From CAZUFB01 sp048173955 (GTDB lineage Bacteria; Actinomycetota; Coriobacteriia; Coriobacteriales; UMGS124): DNA of 6,692 bases. The stretch is from positions 1 through 6,692 of the forward strand of contig DBEYOB010000148.1 of assembly GCA_048173955.1 (NCBI GenBank), given 5' to 3'. Below the pieces are notes generated by a model that saw only the letters and a list, made by a program, of their open reading frames with translations, was not told where the DNA came from and did not search any database. The position numbers and the translations under genes were made by a program. Shown in pieces: positions 1-5,756 of the stretch. Within the stretch, counting starts at the first letter, position 1; every line of letters starts with the position of its first letter.

Positions 1-1338
1 GCGTATGTCGCGCGCGGGGGCGAAGGGGAGGCGCGCCGGCTTGGGCTGCTCGTCGCCCTTCTCCCTCTCTTCCGCCTCCGGCTCGGGCTGCGCCTGCGGC
101 TGCTCGGGCTCGGTGCCCGCGGGCTGCTCGTCGGTCGCGCGGCCGCATCCCCCGCGGCTGCGGCGGGACGAGCGCGCGGGCTTGTCCCGCCCCTCGGATT
201 CGTCCGTGCCGGCGCCGGAGGCCGCCGTCCCGGTGGAGGAGGGGTCGGTCGCGGTCTCGTGCGGGGCCTCGGCCGTGGGGACATCGGCCCGGACCGACGC
301 GCCGTCTGAGGTCGGATCGGCGCTTGCGGCTGGCTCGACGTCGGCCGTCGCGGACTCCTCCGCGGACGTCTTCGGCGCCAAGGTGTCGAAGGCGACGATC
401 TCGGTGTGCGTCTCGAACGCCGCTGCCTCGCGCTCACGGCGCGCCGAACGCGAGCGGCGCCTGCGCGCCGAGCGCGAGGTGCCGCCTCCCGTCTCGGGGG
501 CGCGCTCGGCCTTGTCCGCGGGGGTGCCGCCGCTCTGGTCCGGCGCGGCGTCGGGGTCGGTGGCGGCGACGGCCTGGCCGCCCTCGGGCTTGGACCGGTT
601 CGCCTGGTCCCTCTCGACGCGGGCGCGCAGGTCGGCAGCGATTTGGGTCATCTGGTCGGCGAGCTCGGGCAGGCCGAACGCGAACCCGGTGTGCACGCGG
701 CCCTCCTCCTCGAACTTGCGGAGAAAGCTCGTGCACGGCGAGTCGGTCTGGGTGAGCGCGGTGCGGTAGATGTTGCTGAACAGGTCGGCCGCCTGCACGC
801 CCGCCGAGTAGCGCGAGTCGAGGAAGCGGACGTCGAGCGAGGAGACAAGCGGCTCGCTGCGGTGCATGAGGACGTTGCCCACGCTCTCGGCCACCATGTC
901 CTCGTAGCTTTCGCGCAGGCCGCCCCGCATGTCCATCGAGATGCGGTAGGGGACGTCGCGCGGCAGCGCGCCCCGCTCGAGATAGTGCGCCATCCCCTGG
1001 GCCACCATGGAGTCATAGATGAACTCCTTGTCGAGTTTGCGCTCGCACACCATGGCGGCGATGGGGTCGAGCTTGGCGAGGAACACCTGGATGTCGTTCT
1101 CCTCGAGCAGGGTCCGCGCCAAGGCGAGCTTCTGGGCGGTCTTCATCTGCGAGGCCTTGACCTCGGACTGGGTGACGCGGTGCTTGAGCGTGCTCGACTC
1201 GAGGCGGGGCAGGTCGTGCACGAGCACGAACGCCATGGTGAACAGTTCGCCGCTATAGCCGAGCGTGCCCGACTCGTCCAGGTACACGCGCTGCAGCGTG
1301 CTCGCCTGGGCGGGGGCGTTAAAGAGAAATGCGGCCAC
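1..1338 (-). CDS. DUF3800 domain protein with long disordered basic/acidic tail (partial, C-terminus off the left edge)
   Basis: This frame is open without a stop from a GTG at 1338-1336 to the window edge (446 codons visible). The GTG is preceded by AAGGAGG (1350-1344) with a 5-base spacer, and no in-frame ATG or GTG lies between it and the upstream in-frame stop at 1482-1480, so this start is firm. Near the N-terminus is VYLDESG (residues 18-24). About 150 residues later comes DSRYSAGVQAADL (174-186). The pair DES...(Q)xADL is the hallmark of DUF3800 proteins, which are thought to have an RNase H-like fold; D21, E22, D174 and D185 are the likely acidic centre. The biochemical role of the family is not established. 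Residues from about 247 onward are low complexity (A, E, S, T, P, R, G), with basic clusters at 289-303 and 388-400 and the word KPAR twice (386-389, 433-436). The tail looks disordered and could bind nucleic acid (inference). The gene seems to be transcribed alone from the 1477-1485 region. Confidence 0.85.
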   Translation of the reverse strand, partial: MAAFLFNAPAQASTLQRVYLDESGTLGYSGELFTMAFVLVHDLPRLESSTLKHRVTQSEVKASQMKTAQKLALARTLLEENDIQVFLAKLDPIAAMVCERKLDKEFIYDSMVAQGMAHYLERGALPRDVPYRISMDMRGGLRESYEDMVAESVGNVLMHRSEPLVSSLDVRFLDSRYSAGVQAADLFSNIYRTALTQTDSPCTSFLRKFEEEGRVHTGFAFGLPELADQMTQIAADLRARVERDQANRSKPEGGQAVAATDPDAAPDQSGGTPADKAERAPETGGGTSRSARRRRSRSARREREAAAFETHTEIVAFDTLAPKTSAEESATADVEPAASADPTSDGASVRADVPTAEAPHETATDPSSTGTAASGAGTDESEGRDKPARSSRRSRGGCGRATDEQPAGTEPEQPQAQPEPEAEEREKGDEQPKPARLPFAPARDIR

Positions 1339-1342
1339 GGGG

Positions 1343-1350
1343 CCCTCCTT
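1343..1350 (-). promoter_or_regulatory. Ribosome binding site that fixes the GTG start of the DUF3800 gene
   Basis: The minus strand reads AAGGAGGG, five to six bases before GTG (1338-1336). This near-perfect anti-16S match is the reason to choose the GTG over the internal ATG at residue 35. Confidence 0.8.
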
Positions 1351-1399
1351 ATTGAGTTGGCAAGCCGCCTGCGAACGGATGCGACGCTGCAACCGGACC

Positions 1400-1442
1400 G
1401 CAATGGTGCCGGGAGCCCCGCTCGGCCGGGGCAATCGGTGCC
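1400..1442. repeat. Direct repeat GCAAT(C)GGTGCC flanking a GC hairpin in the DUF3800 leader
   Basis: GCAATGGTGCC (1400-1410) recurs as GCAATCGGTGCC (1431-1442), identical except for one inserted base and 31 bases apart start to start, about three helical turns. Between them, GCCCCG (1415-1420) can pair with CGGGGC (1427-1432) across a 6-base loop. The block lies between the candidate promoter and the start codon of the DUF3800 gene. It could be an operator pair or a leader structure; no U-tract follows, so it is not a normal terminator. Confidence 0.4.
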
Positions 1443-1476
1443 CAGCGGCCTGCCGTGTGGCGTGCTTGATGGAGGG

Positions 1477-1485
1477 AGTCTATCA
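1477..1485 (-). promoter_or_regulatory. Candidate extended -10 promoter for the DUF3800 gene
   Basis: The minus strand reads TGATAGACT, which is TGn followed by TAGACT (4 of 6 to TATAAT). This fits an extended -10 element. No good -35 is visible at the usual distance. Transcription would begin near 1470 and give a leader of about 130 bases. Confidence 0.25.
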
Positions 1486-1509
1486 GGAGTGTGTGGGCGC
1501 CTCGTGAAC

Positions 1510-1518
1510 GGGGGGGGG
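1510..1518. repeat. G9 homopolymer tract upstream of the DUF3800 promoter region
   Basis: Nine consecutive G on the plus strand (C9 on the coding strand of the DUF3800 gene), about 28-36 bases upstream of the candidate -10. Tracts of this length can slip during replication. There is no direct evidence of variation in a single sequence. Confidence 0.6.
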
Positions 1519-1610
1519 AGGCGCGCGTGGCGAGCGGTTGCGCGCGGTGGGCGGCAGCGCGGGGTGGATAGCCCGCGGCGATTCATGGCGGCGGACCCGG
1601 CGGCGGGGAT

Positions 1611-1808
1611 CGCGGCGCCTGAAAAAATGTGCGTTGCGAACGATGCGGAAGGACCATTGGGCGACGGTTGGACGAGGGGTCTGAGAACAATCTTTCATAT
1701 CGAAAAGATGGATTGCTAAATCAGCAATTTCCAGGCATTGGATGATTGACGAACCATATTGCGCCCATCCGCAAATCGTTCGCAACGTGCGATTTTTCAG
1801 ACATCGCG
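1611..1808 (+). repeat. Inverted-repeat element A: A+T-rich noncoding segment closed by ~40-base imperfect arms (structured RNA or MITE-like)
   Basis: The left arm 1611-1649 pairs with the right arm 1768-1808. Of 39 aligned positions, 32 are complementary, including a perfect 12-base core (1632-1643 with 1776-1787), an A5/T5 segment (1622-1626 with 1793-1797) and TGCGGA/TCCGCA. There is one 2-base bulge (1774-1775). Read as plus-strand RNA, four of the seven mismatches are G-U wobbles, leaving three unpaired. Pairing resumes inside (1662-1670 with 1743-1751) with four further wobbles. The interior holds a smaller hairpin (ATTGCT 1712-1717 with AGCAAT 1723-1728). Positions 1681-1740 are only about 37% G+C, well below the flanking genes. 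No convincing reading frame is present. It may be a structured RNA on the plus strand or a decayed miniature transposable element. The inverted repeat itself is certain; the function is not. Confidence 0.7.
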
Positions 1809-1843
1809 TCGAATTCGATGCATGGCCACCGTTCCGGGGCGTA

Positions 1844-1915
1844 CCGACGGTCCGTCGGCAGCCCACGGCGGCAACCTGCCGGCGGCACATTGCGGCGGCC
1901 CACGGCGGTGGGCCG
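1844..1915. other. Cluster of GC-rich hairpins downstream of the PuuD-like gene, possible transcription end
   Basis: Three short inverted repeats follow one another: CCGACG (1844-1849) with CGTCGG (1853-1858); CGGCA with TGCCG around 1868-1881; and CGGCCCAC (1896-1903) with GTGGGCCG (1908-1915) over a 4-base loop. The word GCCCACGGCGG occurs twice (1861-1871 and 1898-1908). The last hairpin lies about 43 bases past the stop of the minus-strand hydrolase gene and could slow or end transcription. No T-run follows on either strand, so a standard Rho-independent terminator is not supported. Confidence 0.35.
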
Positions 1916-1958
1916 TCCTGAGACGTACGTGGGCACCTCGCTATGGGTGGGCCTCCCG

Positions 1959-2768
1959 CTACGGGCGGGCGTCCCGTGCGGCGGCCACGAACGCCTCGAA
2001 GATCGCCATGCTGGGCGCGTCGGTCTCCCACAGGAACTCGGGATGCCACTGCACGGCGAGCACGAACCGCTTGCCGGGAAGCTCGAGGCCTTCGACGGTG
2101 CCGTCGGGCGCCCAGGCGTTCACGGCGAGGCCGGGAGCGAGCCGGCGGACGCTCTGGTGGTGCAGCGAGTTGACCGGCAGGTTCCGCGTGTCGAGGCCCT
2201 GCCGCGCGGCGGCGGGGGAGACGATGCGGCCGAGCAGCGAGTCTCCTTCGACCGTGACGCCGTGCGCGATGAGGTCGAAGGGGAAGTCGTTGTTGTGCCT
2301 GATGGGTGGCTCGACCGGGACGGGGGTGCTTTCGGGCTGCGAGGGGATGTCTTGCCACAGGGTTCCCCCGAGCACCACGTTGAGCAGCTGGTTGCCCCGG
2401 CAGATGCCGAGGAGCGGCTTGTCGGCCTCGACTATGCGCGGGACCAGGGCGAGCTCGAACTCGTCGCGCACGTACTCGACCTTGCCGCAGGCCGGGTCGC
2501 GCTCCTCCCCGTAGCACGAGGGGTCGATGTCGCCGCCGCCGGGAATCAAAAAGCCGTCGAACGCCGCGAGGTAGCGGTCGAGCGCGGAGGGGTCCTGCGT
2601 GGGGGCCATCATGACGGGGATGCCGCCGGCTGCTTGGACGCCGCGGACGAGGCAGGTCTGCACGAAGCAGGCGTGGCCGTTGTTGTTGGCTCGCTCTTCG
2701 GCGCGCGGGAAGATGCCGATGAGGGGGGCGGGGGACGATGGGGACTCGGACGATGGCAGCTTGCTCAT
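1959..2768 (-). CDS. Class I glutamine amidotransferase-like hydrolase, peptidase C26 (PuuD / gamma-glutamyl-GABA hydrolase type)
   Basis: The product is 269 residues, close to the ~250-residue family norm. Family motifs occur in order: LIGIFPR at the start of the fold (16-22), the oxyanion segment LIPGGGDIDP (74-83), the nucleophile elbow GICRGNQLLNV (121-131) with catalytic C123, NSLHHQS (200-206), and VQWHPEF (239-245) with the remaining triad residues H242 and E244. All three catalytic residues are present, so the enzyme should be active. Known members cleave gamma-glutamyl amide bonds, such as gamma-glutamyl-GABA in putrescine breakdown; related members act on other gamma-glutamyl amides. 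No putrescine-pathway genes lie nearby, so the substrate is open. No signal peptide is seen, so it is probably cytoplasmic. ATG at 2768-2766 follows AAGAGG (2780-2775) with a 6-base spacer. The first 14 residues (Ser/Pro-rich) precede the fold. The gene appears to stand alone, divergent from the operon at 3427. Confidence 0.93.
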   Translation of the reverse strand: MSKLPSSESPSSPAPLIGIFPRAEERANNNGHACFVQTCLVRGVQAAGGIPVMMAPTQDPSALDRYLAAFDGFLIPGGGDIDPSCYGEERDPACGKVEYVRDEFELALVPRIVEADKPLLGICRGNQLLNVVLGGTLWQDIPSQPESTPVPVEPPIRHNNDFPFDLIAHGVTVEGDSLLGRIVSPAAARQGLDTRNLPVNSLHHQSVRRLAPGLAVNAWAPDGTVEGLELPGKRFVLAVQWHPEFLWETDAPSMAIFEAFVAAARDARP

Positions 2769-3008
2769 GGGGTGCCTCTTCGGTGGTCTTGCCGGGTGGC
2801 TGGCGGCCGACCGGCGCGGTTGACGCGGCGGGCGCGACGATTCTCTGCCAGATGGTAGCGCAAGGGCGGCGTTCGGGTGGACGAAGGGCGGCCTCCCTGC
2901 CGAGTCGGCGCGATTTTTGCGCAGATGCGCACGGATGGCGCGCGAACGGGTCCCGGGGGGACGCGGTCGAGTGACGCAAAACGGCCTTGGGCGCTACCTT
3001 TTTTGGCG

Positions 3009-3038
3009 TTGTGTATGACTTTAAGAAAATGATATCAT
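3009..3038 (+). promoter_or_regulatory. Candidate promoter with palindromic -10 region
   Basis: TTGTGT (3009-3014) and TATCAT (3033-3038, 5 of 6 to TATAAT) are 18 bases apart. The -10 sits inside the perfect palindrome ATGATATCAT (3029-3038). A transcript from here would have a leader of about 380 bases before the hydrolase gene, or could be a short RNA. The -35 is weak and overlaps the left arm of element B. Confidence 0.25.
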
Positions 3039-3047
3039 GGCATGCAA
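3038..3047. promoter_or_regulatory. Operator-like site TGGCATGCAA, copy 1
   Basis: TGGCATGCAA differs by one base from the perfect palindrome TTGCATGCAA at 3337-3346. It abuts the candidate -10 at 3033-3038, where a bound repressor would block transcription start. The regulator is unknown. Confidence 0.35.
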
Positions 3048-3156
3048 ATTCGCCGTGGACGAGGGTTCGATCGTGACCAGGCATTATGTCTTTCAGGAAT
3101 GGATAAGCGGTTTCTAAAAGGGCCTCTTACGGCGGCGATGGGTCGGCGGAGGGCCA

Positions 3157-3174
3157 AATCCGGCTTTAATCCGG
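3157..3174. repeat. AATCCGG direct repeat at an 11-base period
   Basis: AATCCGG occurs at 3157-3163 and 3168-3174, one helical turn apart, so both copies face the same side of the DNA. This is typical of tandem regulator half-sites, but the 7-base words are short. Confidence 0.35.
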
Positions 3175-3209
3175 TCGCAGATTCGTACACAGCGCGGAAA
3201 AAGGTAGGC

Positions 3210-3234
3210 TGACACCGCGTTATCTGTCACGCGG
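3210..3234. promoter_or_regulatory. Inverted repeat TGACA-N10-TGTCA followed by a CCGCG/CGCGG repeat
   Basis: TGACA (3210-3214) and TGTCA (3225-3229) form a 20-base dyad. CCGCG (3215-3219) and CGCGG (3230-3234) form a second one in the same register, each half shifted by five bases. It could be an operator or two competing stems. It immediately follows element B. Confidence 0.35.
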
Positions 3235-3327
3235 GGCTTGCGCGCGGGCGTTCTCGGGGTCTGGGGTTTCTGGCCAACTTACCCCTGTGGTGTTTGCCTG
3301 CCGTCGGCCCCCTGCGGGCCCGGCACC

Positions 3328-3357
3328 GTGGTACCCTTGCATGCAACGGGGTATACG
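3328..3357 (+). promoter_or_regulatory. Candidate promoter of the hydrolase operon with the operator TTGCATGCAA in its spacer (copy 2)
   Basis: TATACG (3352-3357) is a fair -10, and GTGGTA (3328-3333) is a weak -35 at an 18-base spacing. Between them lies the perfect 10-base palindrome TTGCATGCAA (3337-3346). It is flanked by TACCC (3332-3336) and GGGTA (3349-3353), which extend the dyad with a 2-base offset. Transcription would start near 3364, leaving a leader of about 63 bases. A repressor on the palindrome would occlude RNA polymerase. The arrangement is visible; promoter activity is inferred. Confidence 0.35.
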
Positions 3358-3426
3358 GTTGCGGTACGCCGACCGCTCGGGCCCCGCCGCGCCCGGTTGG
3401 CCCAATCGACGAAAGGACCTCGCGCC

Positions 3427-4443
3427 ATGGCACTCAACAAGGCAATCCTCGCGGCCTTCAAGGCCGCTTCGCGCCTGAGCCCCGACATCAGGTCGTCCTA
3501 CAAGGCGCAGCGCGTGGCCGAGGACCTGGTCGGCGCCATCAACCTGCCCAACCCCCGCTGCCGCATCGACGACATCGTCGCCGTGGCGCCCGACGGCTAC
3601 GAGATCCCCCTGCGCGTGTTCACCCCGCGCGACATCGACTTCTCCTGGCGCGACGGCCTGCAGGTGACCGACGACTTCCGGGGGACGGTCCTGTTCTTCC
3701 ACGGCGGCGGCTGGGCCAACGGGAACGTCGCCTTCTACACCGACGCGTGCATGACGACGGCGATCCGCCTCGAGCGCCGCGTGGTCTCGGTCGACTACCG
3801 GCGCTCTCCCGAGTTCCGTTTCCCGCAGGCCGCCGAGGACTGCTACGAGGTGGCGCGCCAGCTGTTCGCCGGGACGCTTCTGCCCGACGTGCGCATCGAC
3901 CGCATCGTGCTGTTCGGCGACAGTGCCGGCGGCAACCTGGCGGCGGCGGTCTCCCTCATGGCGCACGACCGTGGGGAGTTCGCGCCCCGCACGCAGATGC
4001 TGCTCTACCCGGCCACCTACAACGACCACAGCCCCTCGTCGAAGTTCGACTCGGTGCGCGAGAACGGCGAGGACTACCTGCTCACCTCGCGCGAGGTGGA
4101 GGGCTACATGGAGATGTACCGCTCGTCGCCCGACGACCTGACCAACCCGTATTTCGCCCCCCTGCTCGCGTCCGATCTGTCAGGCCAGCCGCGCAGCCTG
4201 GTGGTCACGGCGGAGTACTGCCCGCTGCGCGACGAGGGCGAGGCCTATGCGGCCCGCCTGGCCGAGGCCGGCTGCGACGTGTCGTGCTACCGGATGCTCG
4301 ACGCCGTGCACGGCTACTTCCTGTACCCGTCGGTGCTCGGGCTGGTCAAGGACACGTACCGCATCATGCGCCATTTCCTCGACGGCGAGGAGCTCGTGCA
4401 GGAGGGGGAGCCGACATGGCTCGAAAAGCCTGGTATCGCCTAG
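3427..4443 (+). CDS. Alpha/beta hydrolase, HSL (hormone-sensitive lipase-like) esterase family
   Basis: The product is 338 residues, the usual size for family IV esterases. It has the oxyanion motif FFHGGGW (90-96), the nucleophile elbow GDSAGG (164-169) with S166, TAEYCPLRDEG (261-271), and AVHGYF (293-298) with catalytic H295. Members hydrolyse short-to-medium acyl esters or related compounds, usually in the cytoplasm; no signal peptide is visible. One point is odd: the family normally reads DPLRDEG, and the first Asp is the catalytic acid. Here it is Cys (C265), so D269 or E263 may serve instead, or activity may be altered. The ATG at 3427 follows AAGGA (3413-3417) with a 9-base spacer and begins a helical cap region of about 50 residues. 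First gene of a three-gene operon: its last 28 bases overlap the next gene. The substrate is unknown; the neighbouring acyltransferase-like protein suggests linked acyl-ester chemistry (inference). Confidence 0.92.
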   Translation: MALNKAILAAFKAASRLSPDIRSSYKAQRVAEDLVGAINLPNPRCRIDDIVAVAPDGYEIPLRVFTPRDIDFSWRDGLQVTDDFRGTVLFFHGGGWANGNVAFYTDACMTTAIRLERRVVSVDYRRSPEFRFPQAAEDCYEVARQLFAGTLLPDVRIDRIVLFGDSAGGNLAAAVSLMAHDRGEFAPRTQMLLYPATYNDHSPSSKFDSVRENGEDYLLTSREVEGYMEMYRSSPDDLTNPYFAPLLASDLSGQPRSLVVTAEYCPLRDEGEAYAARLAEAGCDVSCYRMLDAVHGYFLYPSVLGLVKDTYRIMRHFLDGEELVQEGEPTWLEKPGIA

Positions 4444-5756
4444 ACAACATCGGCAAGTTCTACTCGTCCCAGGCGGGCAGCCCCACCCAGACGGTGTTCC
4501 GCTACTCGGCGACACTGGTCGACGATGTCGACCCCGCCGTGCTGCAGGAGGCCCTGCTCGAGACCGTCGGGATATTCCCCAGCTTCAACGTGTGCCTGCG
4601 CAGCGGGATGTTCTGGCACTATCTCGAGCAGTCCGACGAGCCTCCCGCGGCGGTTCCCGAGACGCTGCCGGTCTGCTTCGGCCTGCACGTCGACGCAAAG
4701 AGCGTGCTGTTCCGGGTGAGCTACTGCCGGTCGCGCGTCAACTTCGAGGTCTCGCACATCATCTCCGACGGGCGGGGTAGCCTGTCGTTCTTCAAGGCGC
4801 TGCTCTACCTGTACCTGAGCAGGCGCTACGGCATAGAGGGCGTCGAGGTCGAGTACGACGGTTCGGACCACCAGAAGGTCGAGAACAGCTTCGACAAGTA
4901 TTTCGAGCGGGGGAAGTCGGCGCGGACGCGTACCCCGCGGGCGTTCCGCCTGGGCGGCTGGCGCGACGAGGCCGACCCGACGTTCATGGAATATCACCTC
5001 CCCGTGCGCCCGGTGCTCGACCTCGCGCACGCGTGCGGCGTGAGCCTGACCTCATATGTCATGGCCGTGCTCATCGCGGCGTTCCGCGACGAGATGTCCC
5101 AGCGCGACCGCGCACGGCCCATCTGCATCGACGTTCCGGTCGATCTGCGCCAGCACTTCAAGTCGACCACGGCGAAGAACTTCTTCGGCCTGGTGTTCGT
5201 GACCTACGACGCCGCAGGGGAGGACGAGCCCGTCGAGACCATAGCGAAGCAGGTGAACGACCAGCTCAGGGCATCCGTCGACCCCGAGCACCTCAAACTG
5301 CGCATGAACCGCATGGTCGAGCTCGAGAAGAACCCGCTTCTGCGGTTCGCCCCGCTGTTCCTCAAGGACTTCGTGCTGTCGCTTGCCGACCGCCTCGCTG
5401 CCAACGACACCACGACGACCGTGTCGAACCTGGGCGCCATACGCGTCGACGAGCGGCTCGCCCCCTATATCCGCGACATCAACATCCTGACCTCGACGGT
5501 GGGTATCAAGCTGACGATGTGCTCGTTCCAGGACGACCTGAGCATCGGCATCACCTCGGCCTACTCCAACCTCAACGTCGTCAAGAACTTCTGCCGCCAC
5601 TTCTCGGGGCTGGGCATCGGGGGACGCATGAACATCAGCAAGACGCGCGAGGAGGTTGCCGAGGACCACGCCGAGGTTGCGTTCGAGGAGTCGGTCAGGC
5701 GTCTGGGCGACCAGGTCGCGGCGCATGGCGAGGCGAGGAAGGAGGGCGGGCGATGA
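4416..5756 (+). CDS. Condensation / alcohol acetyltransferase-like protein (BAHD/CoA-dependent acyltransferase fold)
   Basis: The product is 446 residues, the normal length for a stand-alone condensation-type acyltransferase. The active-site motif is SHIISDG (113-119), a variant of HHxxxDG in which the first His is Ser, while the general-base His (H114) and structural Asp (D118) are kept. Other family landmarks are DVPVDLRQHF (239-248), NFFGLVF (255-261) and TVSNLGAI (335-342). This pattern is typical of proteins labelled alcohol acetyltransferase, WS/DGAT-like or condensation-domain. They move an acyl group from CoA or a carrier to an alcohol or amine; the actual substrate is unknown. No membrane segment is evident. 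The C-terminus (about 407-446) is a charged helix. ATG at 4416 follows GGAGGGGGAG (4401-4410) with a 5-base spacer and lies inside the end of the hydrolase gene. The stop overlaps the next start (ATGA), so all three products are translationally coupled. Confidence 0.82.
   Translation: MARKAWYRLDNIGKFYSSQAGSPTQTVFRYSATLVDDVDPAVLQEALLETVGIFPSFNVCLRSGMFWHYLEQSDEPPAAVPETLPVCFGLHVDAKSVLFRVSYCRSRVNFEVSHIISDGRGSLSFFKALLYLYLSRRYGIEGVEVEYDGSDHQKVENSFDKYFERGKSARTRTPRAFRLGGWRDEADPTFMEYHLPVRPVLDLAHACGVSLTSYVMAVLIAAFRDEMSQRDRARPICIDVPVDLRQHFKSTTAKNFFGLVFVTYDAAGEDEPVETIAKQVNDQLRASVDPEHLKLRMNRMVELEKNPLLRFAPLFLKDFVLSLADRLAANDTTTTVSNLGAIRVDERLAPYIRDINILTSTVGIKLTMCSFQDDLSIGITSAYSNLNVVKNFCRHFSGLGIGGRMNISKTREEVAEDHAEVAFEESVRRLGDQVAAHGEARKEGGR
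5739..5756 (+). promoter_or_regulatory. RBS and ATGA stop-start overlap joining genes 2 and 3 of the operon
   Basis: AAGGAGG (5739-5745) lies seven bases before ATG (5753-5755), which shares bases with TGA (5754-5756). This fixes the start of the zinc-ribbon protein and indicates coupled translation. Confidence 0.8.

Larger units (their letters stand above)
2994..3207 (+). repeat. Inverted-repeat element B: related to element A, arms of 27 bases
   Basis: The left arm 2994-3020 pairs with the right arm 3181-3207. Of 27 positions, 22 are Watson-Crick complementary, including a perfect 10-base end (CTACCTTTTT with AAAAAGGTAG). Three more are U-G pairs in plus-strand RNA, and two are mismatches. 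The left arm carries GCGTTGTGTATGA (3006-3018), which matches GCGTTGCGAACGA of element A (1631-1643) at 10 of 13 positions and at the same distance from the CT that opens each arm. The right arms match at 9 of 13. Positions 3001-3060 are about 40% G+C. The interiors of A and B share short words (TCTTTCA, CCAGGCATT), but not in the same order. Confidence 0.6.
2769..3426. other. Divergent intergenic region (658 bases) between the PuuD-like gene and the three-gene operon
   Basis: No credible gene is seen here on either strand. Positions 2769-2990 are GC-rich; the only pattern is TGCGCA twice (2918-2923 and 2926-2931). Positions 2994-3207 form inverted-repeat element B, and operator-like repeats follow. 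No clear promoter for the minus-strand PuuD-like gene could be found. Confidence 0.6.

Noticed and set aside
406..1719. Long plus-strand open frame opposite the DUF3800 gene (also frames near 5-769 and 434-1016)
   Set aside because: It is composition-driven antisense in GC-rich DNA; the minus-strand frame has a perfect RBS and clear family motifs.
1809..1818. Perfect palindrome TCGAATTCGA just outside element A
   Set aside because: A single 10-base palindrome with no second copy and no promoter context; likely chance.
1721..1936. 71-codon minus-strand frame within element A and the hairpin cluster
   Set aside because: No RBS of note and no recognisable sequence; it runs through inverted-repeat arms.
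1746..2858. 370-codon plus-strand frame opposite the PuuD-like gene
   Set aside because: It is an antisense shadow with no family resemblance and no RBS.
1483..3084. 533-codon minus-strand open frame across the PuuD-like gene and both intergenic regions
   Set aside because: Arg/Pro-rich nonsense in another frame over a gene with intact catalytic motifs.
3201..3235. T-box riboswitch core (ACACCGCG with a following CGCGG)
   Set aside because: It lacks the TGGN bulge, there is no recognisable stem I or specifier loop, and the downstream gene is not an aminoacyl-tRNA synthetase or amino-acid gene.
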